Source: Tetracentron sinense
Taxonomy: Eukaryota; Streptophyta; Magnoliopsida; Trochodendrales; Trochodendraceae
Direction of reading: 5' to 3'
NCBI GenBank assembly: GCA_015143295.1
Contig: CM026562.1
Span: 8,522,041-8,586,040, forward strand
DNA length: 64,000 nucleotides
Shown here: one piece after another, positions 34,616 through 46,214 of the stretch
Numbering within the stretch: position 1 is the first letter of the stretch
Layout of the letters: the number at the start of each line of letters is the position of its first letter
The notes under the pieces: model-generated
Told to the model about the DNA's origin: nothing
The model's database searches: none
Seen by the model: the letters and a program-made list of their open reading frames with translations, nothing else
Position numbers and translations under genes: made by a program

Positions 34616-37600
34616 AGATGTGTTTTTAACAAGGCTGGACTTGGTTATAATACTTTTTCAAAACAAAAAGATTATCAAAACTTCTTTACAAAATTAAGTA
34701 ATCACCAAACTCCACCATCCACCTCATTTTATAATAGTAAAATAATTAGGAAAATTTAGGTTCCAAAAGGAACATCTTCTCTTTCAAAATCTAACCACAA
34801 AGGACCAAGAATGATATGGGTTCCCAAGGGAACTAATCCTCTCAAACCACAACCCAAATCACTTTGGGTACCATCCAAAACTGTTTGGGTATCGGGGAGA
34901 AAGTATCTTGGAATTACTTGAATTGGATGTGTAGGTATGCTTCAAATCAAGAACTTCCAAGACAACATGGTTCTTGGACAGTGGATGCTCAAGGTATATG
35001 ACCGGGAACAAGGAACTATTTGCATCAATCACTCCAAAGGATGGCCGTCATGTAACATTTGGAGACAATGCTAAAGGGAAGATCATTGGCATAGGTAACA
35101 TTGGTAAGAATAAATCCGTTTTTATTGAGAATGTACTACTTGTTGATGGACTCAAGCATAATCTCATTAGTATTAGTCAACTTTGTGATAAGGGACTGAA
35201 TATTTCATTCAAGTCAAATATCTGCATGATTAAGGATAAAGATAATCTAAATACTTTGTTTGTAGCACATAGAAATGAAAATATTTATACCTTAGATTTT
35301 GATGAACTTAAATCTCAAAACATGATATGTCTCTCTGCTATAGATGAAGCTAGCTGGTTATGGCATAGGAGACTAGGACATGCTAGTATGGATCTTTTGT
35401 CTAAACTCTCTAAAAATGAATTAGTTAAAGGATTACCTAAAACTAATTTTATCAAAGACAAAATCTGTGATGCTTGTTAACTTGGAAAACAAATAAAATC
35501 TTCATTTCAAACCAAGAAAATGATTTCTACCACTAGGCCCTTAGAACTTTTGCATATGGATCTTTTTGGTCCAAATGAAGTAGTTAGCCTAGCTGGAAAA
35601 ACTTATGCTTTTGTTATAGTGGATGATTTTTCAAGATACTCATGGGTACTATTTCTTTCTCATAAAAATGAAGAACTCTCTCTATTTAAAAAGTTTTGTA
35701 AAAGAGTTCAAAATGAAAAATGTTATTCTATTAACAACATAAGAAGTGATAGAGGAGGAGAATTTAAAAATAAAGAACTTGAATCATTTTATGATGAAAA
35801 TGGTTTTAATCATAATTTTTCAGCACCTAGAACTCCACAACAGAATGGGGTAGTAGAAAGAAAGAATAGATCTCTTCAAGAAATGGCTAGAACAATGCTT
35901 AATGAAAATAAATTACCAAATTATTTTTAAGCTGAAGCCATTAACACATCCTGTTATGTAATTAATATAGTTTTTATAAGAAACAAACTAAATAAAACTC
36001 CCTATGAGCTTTGGAATGGAAGAATCCCTAATATAAGCTATTTTAAGGTGTTTCGATGTAAATGCTTCATACTTAATGATAAACAACATCTTAAGAAATT
36101 TGATGCTAAATCTGTGGAAGGAATCTTCTTAGGATACTCTACTAATAGCAAAGCTTATAGAGTGTTTAACAAGAAATCATTAAGAATCAATTCATGTAGT
36201 TTTTGATGAATCAAATCCTTTTAACAAAATCAATACTGATATGGATGATGAAATTGATAATCTTCCAAAAGCAATATCAAATTTACAAATCAACAAAGAA
36301 AATAAAAATAATCAAGAAAAAGAAAAATCAAGTAACAACTCCATTAAAATAGATAATGAAGAAGAAATTGAAAATGAAGAATCCTATCAACTTCCTAAAG
36401 CTTAGAAATTAATAAAAGATCACCCTAAGGATCTAATACTTGGTAATATGGAACAAAGAGTTAGAACAAGAAGAAATCTAATGAGAATGTAGTTAAAAAT
36501 AAAGCAAGATTAGTAGCTTAAGGTTACAACCAAGAAGAGGGGATATATTATGATGAAACATTTGCCCCGGTTGTTAGACTAGAAGCTATAAGAATGTTAC
36601 TTGCATTTGCTAGTCAAAAAGAATTTAAACTATATCAAATGGATGTAAAAAGTGCATTTCTAAATGGGTATATCAATGAGGAAGTTTATGTAAATCAAGC
36701 TCCTTGTTTTGAAAATCATAAATTTCCTAATCATGTATTTAAGTTAACTAAAGCCTTATATGGATTAAAGCAAGCTCCAAGAGCTTGATATGATAGGCTA
36801 AGTAGCTTCCTAATTGAAAATAGATTCACAAGAGGTAAAATTGATACAACTTTATTCATAATGACCAAGAATGATGATATGCTAATAATCTAAATTTATG
36901 TAGATGACATCATATTTGGATCAACAAATGAATCTCTCTGTAGAATGTTTGCTAAAACAATGCAAAAAGAATTTGAAATTAGTATGATGGGTGAATTAAC
37001 ATTTTTCTTAGGATTTCAAATCAAACAAACCAAACAAGGAACTTTCGTTAATCAAGCTAAATATACTAAAGAACTACTTAAAAAGTTTGGAATGGAAAAC
37101 ACTAAAATAATGGATACTCCTATGAGTCCATCAACCAAACTTGATAAGGATGAAAAACTCTATACAGGCATGATTGGAAGCCTTTTGTATCTCATTGCAA
37201 GCAGAACTGACATTATGTTCAGTGTTTGCATTTGTGCAAGGTTCCAATCCTGTCCAAAAGAATCTCACTTAACTGCTGTAAAAATAATCTTTAGATACTT
37301 ACTTGGAACAATTGATTTAGGCTTATGGTATCCAAAGGACACAAACTTAGATCTAATAAGCTATTCAGATGCAGACTTTGCTGGATGCAAAGTAGATAGA
37401 AAAAGTACTAGTGGAACTTGTCACTTTTTAGGACATTCTCTTGTTTCATGGTTTAGTAAGAAACAAAATTTAGTGGCCTTATCCACAACTGAGGTTGAGT
37501 ACATGGCAGCTGGACTTTGTTGCGCTCAAACTCTCTACATGAAACAATAGCTAGAAGATTTTAAACTTATCCATACTAAAATTTCTATTAAGTGTGATAA

Positions 37601-37829
37601 CACAAGTGCTATTTGTATAACTAAGAATTCTATTCAACACTCAAGGACTAAACACATAGAAATAAGATATCATTTTATTAGAGATTATATGCAAAATGGA
37701 AATGTTATCTTGAAATTTGTTGATACAATTAATCAGTTTGCTGATATTTTCACCAAACCTTTACATTCTGATAGATTTAGTGCTTTGAGAAGAGAACTAT
37801 GTATGACTTGTCTAAGTGATTTAACTTAA
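34616..37829 (+). pseudogene. pol: Copia pol: protease, integrase, RT, RNase H
   Basis: The main frame shows, in order: protease (DSGCSRYMTG near 34977), gag-pre-integrase with WHRRLGH, integrase core with HMDLFGP, RSDRGGEF and NGVVERKNR (the DDE triad), reverse transcriptase with MDVKSAFLNG, LYGLKQAPRA and IYVDD (near 36897-36911), and RNase H with SDADFAG, STTEVEYMA and CDNTSA, closing with TAA at 37827-37829. It copies element RNA and inserts the DNA. It is broken by in-frame stops at 35478, 35928, 36786, 36891 and 37548 and by at least one frameshift near 36180-36210. All larger pieces share one frame, so decay is mostly by point mutation. Confidence 0.9.
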
Positions 37830-37987
37830 TCAAAAGCAATAAAAAATTGAAATCTTTGATTTGATATGCCTATAACTTACTTGATTGATAAATAGATTGA
37901 TTTGAATACATTATGATTATTTTAGATGTCTTGATGAATCTTTGACTTAAAGGAAAATAGGTAGAACAATTCTTCATATTTAGGACT

Positions 37988-38199
37988 GAATTCGGCGACG
38001 AATTCAATCTAGAATATGATTTCGGCGATGAATCTTTGGGAAATATAGAAAACAGAATGTTTTCTGTACCTATTTCGGCGACGAACCTGGATGAGTCATC
38101 CATTTCGTCGACGAAGTCAATCCGAAATTAAACACATCAGGGCTCCTAACTCAATTTCGGCGACGAATTCAGGGACGAAACCCATTTCGACGACGAATT
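37988..38199 (+). promoter_or_regulatory. Second TTCGnCGACGAA array, before the env-like ORF
   Basis: Five full copies and one half copy of the same motif as in the LTR, at about 37988, 38019, 38071, 38101, 38154 and 38184. A TATAAAG box (38210-38216) follows, then the ATG of the third ORF at 38337. The layout repeats that of the LTR promoter. Confidence 0.6.
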
Positions 38200-38336
38200 G
38201 AGTCGTGTGTATAAAGAGTAACCCCCAAAATTTGAACTTTTTCAAACCTAATCCTTCCCTCCAAAGTCCCTATTCCATTGCTTGTGCACCCTTCTTTGTT
38301 CCAAGCTCTAGCTAATCTTTCTAAATCTCTCAGAAT

Positions 38337-40443
38337 ATGCCTCCTAGAATGAAGAATGCATCTGTGGAGCCACCTAAGAAGAAATCACGAACCAACAAAG
38401 GAAAAGAACCGGCCTCAAGTTCAACTCCAGTCCCAGTAAAATTCAAGGAAGCAAAGTTTGAGAAATTATTCAAAGAAAAATTCCTATCTCGTTCCCCTCT
38501 GTACGGTAAAGTCGTTAATTTTATTAGTTTTGATGCCTATGGGCTTGAACCCATAAAAACTCTATTTTCTGCCCTAAAATGGGATAAATTTCTTGAATCA
38601 AATGAACCCATGTTTCCTGAGTTAGTCAAACTCTTTTACACTCACTTCCATTTCAATCAATCCGAATCTCTTATTACCTCATTTGTCTTAGGTAAAAACA
38701 TTTCTCTTCATTTAAATCAATTGCACTCAATTTTAAAGATCCCTCAGTGTACCCTTCAAACCTTTGTGAATGGTAGTGGACCAGTCATGAAGGATTTGAT
38801 GTGGTTGAAGCACTGAAAATGATGTGCATAAACCAAGATTTCACTTCTCCTTTTCAACCTAAGGTTAAAGATCTTACCCTCACTGCTAGACTGATTCACC
38901 ACATAATCACTTATAACCTAGTTCCCAAGGCTGGTGGTAGGGAGTATCTCACCTACTTCGATGTATTCCTTATGTGGTGCATCCTTACCTCCATACCCAT
39001 TGATCTCTCCTACATTATTGTCCATTGTATGAATGATGCATTTAAGAGAAAATCAGGGTATCTCCATTTTGGTCAGGCTCTGACTAGAATCTTTAAACAC
39101 TTCAATGTTCCTTTAGCCTCTCAAATAGATATTGTCACATCTGATGATTCCTCCATTTATAGCAAAGCAACCATTCAAAGAATGGGCTATATCTGGAATG
39201 ACTCCCAGAAGGTTTGGACTCCCAAACCCTCTGCTTTTTAGTCCTCCTCCCTTCCTTCCAGTACTCCAATTCCTATTCATACTCCATTTGTACCTTTTTC
39301 TGCTCCCTCTTCATTTATTCCTTCCTCTTCATCTGCACCCACAACAGAACTTCAGGTTGAGCAGCAGCAAGATTTAGTGCCAGAGGAGGAACCCCAGGCT
39401 GAGAAGCAGTTAGTACCAGAAGAGGATCCTACAGATGAGCTTCAGGGTGAGCAGCACACCAGAAATGAGCTGCCTGACTGGTCTGATTTCGTGGATGTTG
39501 GAGAGATTCCAGAGAGTTCTCGTAGAGAGGTGTCTCCTCATTTTGAGGACCCTGGTCAGTTCTATGAGGTGCCCAGTAGGCCAGCAGCTTCAGATGAGCA
39601 GCTGAACATCATGGCAGGGCAGATTGCCTCCATGTCTTCCAGCTTGGAGCAATTTCAGTTGGAAATGAGGATGAGCCAGCAGGCTTTTCAAGAGGAAATA
39701 AAGGCATCCCTGCTCTCCTTCATGGCAGCAACAAGGGAAAATCTAATTGCCATTCAAATCGAATCAAGGGAAACTCTTCAGAATCTCCATTCCTCTACTC
39801 TCTCCCGTTTTCCAGCTCTTGAGTCTGAGATGAGAAAAATCCCCAAAGTTGTCCAGTCTTCTCTTGCCCCGGTGCATAATGATCTTAGAGAGTGTGTCAA
39901 TGCCACATACTCTGTCTTAGGTACAGTTAACATGGATGCCTCAATCACCAAAGATAGAGTTGACTCTGTATCTTCATTTCTACATCGATTGGGGGTAGAA
40001 CAATCCGAAGAAAGTATCTGAATGGAGAAGGTCACAAAGACAATCCAAGGAATTGTAGAATCGTCAGCTCTTCAGTTGAAGACTCAAGGCAAGTTTCTTT
40101 TGGATATGGCAGAGCATGACTCCATAGCTGCCTCAATTGCCTTGCAGGCCACTGATGAGTTGAAGAAAATGAATAATTTCTGGTCTGTCTGGCAAGTGGA
40201 GCCACTCCTTCTCAGCCTCCCTCTCAAGCTCCCTCTTCTTCCAACGGCAAGAGACCAATAAAGGTAACCCCCTCCAAAAGGGGTCAAGCTACTGATTCCT
40301 CTATCATCTCCCTTCCTTCAGACTCAGATCCCACCTCCTCTTCCTCAGACTCCCATGATGACTCCAATCTAGCTGAGCCATCAGAAGATGTCCTCTCAAA
40401 GGTTGCAGACCTCATCAAAAAGCAGAAAGCAGATGGGCTGTAA
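38337..40443 (+). pseudogene. Sirevirus env-like third ORF, broken
   Basis: It starts with a basic, NLS-like segment (PPKKKSRTNKGK). A plant-retroelement domain follows (YGKVVNFISFDAYG, then FYTHFHF and LHLNQLHSIL), of the type seen in plant proteins annotated as putative env-like or plant transposon protein. Next comes a Pro/Ser linker, an acidic region and a long helical, coiled-coil-like region (about 39590-40130). Breaks: a frameshift near 38800-38816, TAG at 39239-39241, TGA at 40019-40021 and another shift between about 40190 and 40260. The last frame ends at TAA 40441-40443. Such ORFs follow pol in Sireviruses. A membrane or particle role was proposed but not shown. I see no clear transmembrane helix here. 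Confidence 0.65.
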
Positions 40444-40463
40444 TTTTTTTTTGATGTTGACAT

Positions 40464-40880
40464 AGGGGGAGAAACATGAAATGTAATGAAAATTTAAATT
40501 TGTTGAAAATTTGATGATTGATAAATGAAATGACATTTGAACCATTTGAATTATGATGTTTTTTTTTTTTTTTTTGCATCTTTGGCAGTACACACATAAT
40601 ATGTCTTTTGCTTATGCAATTCTCTTCTTGTCTTGATCCAATATGTTGTGAAGAGAAATTAAAATTGAAACTTATCTTTGTGGAACTTTTCTTGGTACAT
40701 ATCCAGGGTGATATATCCTTTACCCATCATAAATATGCATCTAAATAACAACTGTGATTATGCTTACAAATGCATATGCGTAGGGGGAGCTTACCTCAAA
40801 GATTTTATGAAAAACATGTCGTGAGGGGGAGCTTAACTCCATTTCATTACATTGTTATGTCATCATAAAAAAGGAGGAGA
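40464..40880 (+). other. Iterated purine tracts before Copia 3' LTR
   Basis: AGGGGGAG occurs at 40464, 40782 and 40824. The functional tract AAAAAAGGAGGAGA (40867-40880) abuts the LTR. Multiplied polypurine tracts are a described feature of Sireviruses. Confidence 0.65.
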
Positions 40881-40881
40881 T

Positions 40882-42384
40882 TGTTAGCCTCAGAGTTACA
40901 ACTATAAGTACCCCTATTAATTTTGATAATAACATAATAATATAATGAAATATTTGGTACTAATAAAACCATTTAAGTGCTTGAACATTTCAGATTACAT
41001 AAGTTGATAGCACTCCAATCATGAAAAATGATGGAAATTACCCAAGAGGAAGTTCAACTCACTGAATACAAGATGAAGATCCAAGATAAGACCTTAGTCC
41101 AAGTCGAGTCCATTGAAGACAAAAGGCAAAATCACAAGATGCAAGTCAAGCCAAGATCATCTCTCATCATTTTTAAATGTATTTACTTTTTATTATGAGA
41201 ATGTATAGGACTTATGTAAAATGTCCTCAAAAGGATGGTAAGTTGAAAAGCTCAAGAATCATAGATTGACCATAGGAGCCTAGGACATTTTTGAAGATCA
41301 CTCCAAAGCTCTAATTAATCATAAAATTATGATAAGAGTATAGCTAATTGACCTAGGAAATCAATCACATCCCTTCAGTGTGATCCAAGACTGAATTCAG
41401 AATTTATACTCTGAATTCGTTGACGAATTCTCTGGGTAGATTGAATTCGGCGACGAAGTCATTACAGAAAATTTCAAATTCAGTTCTGTTTCTTGATTTT
41501 GGCAACGAAATCTTTGGTTGGGTTAACTTCGGCAACGATGTTATTATAGGATTTTTTCAAATTAAATTCCATCTTTTGAATTCGGCGACGAACTCAAGTG
41601 GGAACTCCACTTCGTCGACGAAATCATGTCTGAAATTGAAAAATATTTGCAATGGCTAGTTTGCAACGGACCTAAAAGCATTTAATGCTACCCCAGTGGT
41701 ACTATTGGATCAAATGCTATAAAAGGAGTTCATTTATGAACATATAATAACTCTTGATCACAGCAATAACTCCCATCTATCACCTATTCACTGCTATTGA
41801 TTTTTCACTTACTTTCATACTTAGAAAATCCCCAAAAATTCTCTCTTGAGCTTACTTGACTCCTACATACTTTGAGAGACTTAATTAGAGTTTGTATTTC
41901 ACTCTTATTCAGCTCATTTAACGAGCTTTCTCTTCAGATTTTTAATCCAAAAACTCATTTATTGAAAGTAGTCAAGAATCCAGATTCTTGCACTGAAGCT
42001 GTTGCTTCAATTATTTCAGGAGAGGGTTGTGCTCTTGAGAGGTTTCAGCTTGGCCTAAAGGAGAGCTTGTAAGGTAATATCTCGACCTGTAAGAGAGATT
42101 GTAAAGGTTTGGACTCCACCTGTAAAGCAGCTAGTGCGATTAAGGAATCGTGGTGAATCCTCTAGCTGGAAGCTGAGGCGGGGAGTAGGCTGGATTGCTG
42201 AACCTCGTAAACAAATCTTGAGTTTGCATTCTCCTTATCTCTTCTCTCTTTCCTTTAAATATTCTATAGTTCAGCTTGTTGCATATTTAATTTTATTCCG
42301 CACTTTTGAATTTGTAGTTCAATTTTTTAAAAAGCTGCCATAGACCCTATTCACCCCCCCTTTAGGGTCATTACCTGGCCAACA
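40882..42384 (+). repeat. Copia 3' LTR
   Basis: Same length (1503 bp) and ends as the 5' LTR. Carries the same motif array (41413-41625) and TATA box (41718-41725). Confidence 0.92.
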
Positions 42385-44837
42385 GAACCGAGGACCAGAA
42401 CATCGTACCCCTATTATGAAAGGATGTCCGTAAATGTGGTTGGTACAAAAAATAACCCTGATGCAGAGCAGTTTACAACTCCATTGTTCCAAGGAACCAG
42501 TACACCGCTCGAGCAAAATCTCTCGGGAAGGCAACGTTCTTAGAATTCAGTCGCTGTCATTTTAGTCGCTTTGGATGAGGAAGAATCTTGTAGAGTTGTC
42601 GAAACAATGATTCCTGGACAAATGATTCCGAGGAGGAGGAGCCGCAAAAATCAGGCCAAAGACATTTATGAATTTCATAGTAATAGAAATACATGTCCTA
42701 CCGAGACCCCTGATCGAAGAATGAAGAAGCGCGCCCGGGTAGACAAAGAAAAATCCCAAGACCTAGTTCAATCAGCCCTAGAGCCTGATGACAGTGGATA
42801 CCAAGAGGGATCAGAGCAAGAAGCGACCCTGATAACCTCTCCAAGAGAATTGGGAAGAATCCTTCCAACTGAGGGTTATGGTTTTGATGAACCAGTTCTT
42901 TACCTCAAATGGTTTTCAATGTACCTAATCCTCTATACGGGATGCCCGACACTTATTTCGTAAAAGAAGAATTTCCGAATCTGTTCCAATTACGGGGACT
43001 AGCGTCAGAACGACCGGTATTAGTTATGATGACAAACTTGGATGGGAACACATGTCAAGGGAATAACCCTTCAACTTTGGCACTTCTACCATCAAATGAT
43101 CAAACGGCGGCCTTATAGGCTCAACTCTGGTACAAGGATGATGAAATCACTTCCATGATGTCTCAAATGCAAGAGTTGGCTACTCAATTGTCAGCTCTCA
43201 AATTTGCATCAACACCTGGACCCTATTTTCTATACCAAGGAGATAGCAACAATCAAGGCACAGCCCCTGCACCTCCAAATCCTCCAATGGTACCCGGAAT
43301 AGGTCCTATTCCAAATCAGGCCGCCCTTATAGGAGGGATTTCGCCGTCTCTTCTCGCTGCAATTGAAGAGACTGTTCGCAATCAAATGAGGTAGGCCAAA
43401 GAAAAAGAAAAAGGATGTTCGGATGATCGTGAAGCCCTATCCAGCTATCATGGATGGGGTTCCATTCCCGCCAAGCTTTGTGCAACCAACATTCAAAATG
43501 TTTGATGGTACCGGAGATCCGAGGCAACATTTGTCTCATTCTTCTCGAGAGTGGCCCGAAAAGCAATCATGGACCTGCCCAAACTGCAGTTCTGAAAAGG
43601 GTGTTCAAATACACCCCAAAGTCTTAAAGAAAAGAAGGACAACCAATCCTATCTTTGGTCGAATCTTCCCAGAAACCTGAAAAGAACAAACCAGCCGGTC
43701 CCTTCCAGATTTGTGAAGTTGAACAAGTTGACCCTCTTCAAGCTTTGAAAGGTGATCATCTAGTCCCTTTGAGGAAGATGGACTGTACAATGGTAGAAAC
43801 TACCTCCAGTCTTACTGTCCCGATCAAGAAGAGAGGACAGAAGCCGATGCTCTTCAATTCCCTAGGTGCATATGATAGGATAAACTCCTCATGGACCGAT
43901 GAAAAGAGTAGGGTCACCAATCCTTACAGGAAGAAAATAAGTTTTGGTAAAACAACTACTGAGTTCCTCAAAGGCCAAGGGTTTGATCCTGAAGAAGGAG
44001 AGCAAGTCAAAGGAACTCTCCTACTGGCTTATGAAGCCTTGCTCAAAATGTAGCAACATATGACCCTGGATACTGGTAACTATGTTAATACCGATACGCC
44101 AGGAATTGAGTATAATTCCCCAGTCTTTGTATTTGGAAGAAATCATAACCAGACAGTAAATATAGTCTTGGTTAGGGAGGAGCCCATGTTAGAAGAAGTC
44201 TCCATGGAATGGCTTCTAGAAGAAGCGAAGTCCCTACAAACATCCCCACAGGTTGAGGCAGCTCATCAAGATATGATTGATGACCTGGCTAAAGTCAGTC
44301 TCGGTGCATGGCAAAAATGGCCGACAACAGAAGTCATTCCCAGTGTCATTATTCCATCTATAGGAATATGGAAAAAGCCCATTGTTTTTCATTTCATAGG
44401 ACAAGCAGGCAAAGCTACCCCTGGAAACAATAGAAGGGATAGAAGAATGAACCCTTATCAAAGGAAGCCCATGTTTATTCCAGCAATCAAGAAAATACTT
44501 GAAAAACATGGATTTAATACTGAAGAAAAAAAACAGGCTAAGCACGAAATTATGCCAACACTCAGGACTTTGGCTACCTATAAGCAGGTTGGTTCCAACT
44601 TGGGAAAATTTGAGTTAGGAAATTCTGATCCTTCACCAAAAGAAGATTTGGTCTAGACCGTAAATACCATTACGGTGGTTGAAGACTCCGTGGGCAGTGA
44701 AATTACGACACCAGATTAGATTGAGCTGCACCAACTTCAGTGTGCCGCTTCACACCGAATCGAAATAAGATGGAGTGTGTGCACCACACCAAATCCAAGC
44801 CTTCACATGGCTTTGGTCTGTCCTTGCGGACAGACCT
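42385..44837 (+). mobile_element. Tat-type internal region 1, 3' part (gag and truncated pol start)
   Basis: Continues the element cut by the Copia insertion. The reading near 43155-43390 (SQMQELATQLSALK, then GPYFLYQGDSNNQG) is gag-like and matches 48690-48926. FKMFDGTGDPRQHL (near 43492) is the start of the retrotransposon gag core. The sequence then jumps to a protease-flanking region with KGQGFDPEEGEQ (43970) and LEKHGFNTEEKK (44500), repeated in style. RT, RNase H and integrase are absent. Multiple stops. It ends directly at the middle LTR without a clear purine tract. Confidence 0.7.
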
Positions 44838-46190
44838 TGTGGGCAGTGAAATCTCATAGCCCGCAAGGCGGGTGCATAATGCACCTACCTACACAGGATC
44901 ACCACCCATTGAATGGGTGGTTAGGCTTCGCGCATGTTAAAGACACGTGTACCAGTTGGCCAAGGGTTGGCTTAGTGCCAGCCTGCCTAGCATTAAATGA
45001 TAGCAGTAGGGCAATAATGCCCCATAGACATCCTTTGTGTCAGTCCTTAGGGGACTAACACGTGGATAGGGTTTGCCTTTGCGGATAGACCTTCATTCAA
45101 GCTTACGGACAGACTGCATGAGTCCATTGACGGGCCAGTCAATGACTTGCCCAGTCCGTGACCATAAAAGGCCATCGACCTAATCTGGACCCAAGGGTTG
45201 GACCTATGGTCCCACCCTGTATTGGTCCGCGAACTGACTAAGGTTAGACCTTGGTCTGCAGTCCAAAGATACTTGGACCTGACCAAGATCACGGGTAAGA
45301 CCCATGGTCTCACCACTTTCATTTGCGGACTAACAAAGGTCAGTCCTTTCCCAGATGGTAGCCAGTATCTGACCGTCATATGGCAGAGAATCCATAACAA
45401 AAAGGACTCTCTGCCAGCTTTGGAGGATCCCAAGATAGAGATCCCATCTCTTTCTCTAATGAGAGAGTGCCATGTGGCACCTTATCTAAAAGGGGAAGTT
45501 ATCTCTTCCTTTTCTAGAAAGATAAGAATCTTTCCCCTTTTTGGAGGGAAATTTGGATCCTTCTAGGTTTTCCAAAAAAGGAAAAAAATTTGGAGTCTTT
45601 AAAAAAGGACTCCCATCCGTGTGATTTCTAAAAGATAAGAGAAACCAATTGTATTGGACAGATGACCCTCTTTAAGGAGAGTTTACCTCTTTTGATTTCT
45701 TAAAAAAGAGGAAGTCAAAGTGGAGTCTAAAAAGGACTCTCCAAAAGATCTAAAAGAGGGAGTTTCACAAGAAACTCCCAATGCAAAAATACCAACGTAT
45801 GTACAAGGGAAGGAAGAAAAAAGTTTCTTTTTACAGGAACAACAACACCCAAGGAGGAAGAAGAAGGATCTCCCCTATATGGAGAATACCAGGTGAACCC
45901 TCAATATGGCTACCTCTCTTTTTTTCTTTCTTTTTGATGCTAAAACCTCTATGAGGTATCTCGTAACGCTTACATGGAATCTGGGTAATTCCATTGAATA
46001 AATAAAATATTTTATTTAATATCTTGTTCTTCTTTAATCTTTCTTCTTAATCAGAGGTTCTTCCCCAAATAGGGAAGATAATTAATAGTCTGAATTTACT
46101 CAGATTAGAAGGATAATCCCCCACACAAAACAATAAATTCTATACAACAATGGAAGAAATTTGATAAGTAAAGAACAAATTTTGCTTTCA
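44838..46190 (+). repeat. Middle LTR of Tat-type element
   Basis: Starts TGTGGGCAGTGAAATC and ends TTTTGCTTTCA. Followed by a primer-site-like TGGCACGCCCGGTAGGAC at 46197-46214, so it acts as the 5' LTR of internal region 2. Its left flank is GACCT, not CAAGT, so it does not form a simple insertion with the last LTR. Confidence 0.85.
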
Positions 46191-46196
46191 AATTAA

Positions 46197-46214
46197 TGGC
46201 ACGCCCGGTAGGAC
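46197..46214 (+). other. Tat primer binding site
   Basis: TGGCACGCCCGGTAGGAC, a few bases after the LTR end. This GGCRCGCCCGGTGGGAC type of sequence follows LTRs in plant Tat-like elements. The tRNA was not identified with certainty. Confidence 0.5.

Larger units (their letters stand above)
31658..42384 (+). mobile_element. Sirevirus-type Copia retrotransposon, full structure
   Basis: Two 1503 bp LTRs (31658-33160 and 40882-42384) and perfect GAACC target duplications (31653-31657, 42385-42389) frame a 10,727 bp element. Order: LTR, tRNA-Met primer site, gag, protease, integrase, reverse transcriptase, RNase H, an extra env-like ORF, iterated purine tracts, LTR. The extra ORF after pol, large size and repeated purine tracts are traits of the Sirevirus lineage of Copia. 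In-frame stops and shifts in gag, pol and the third ORF mean it is not autonomous. In the first 345 bp of the LTRs I count about 11 differences, so the insertion is fairly young. It interrupts Tat internal region 1. Confidence 0.92.
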
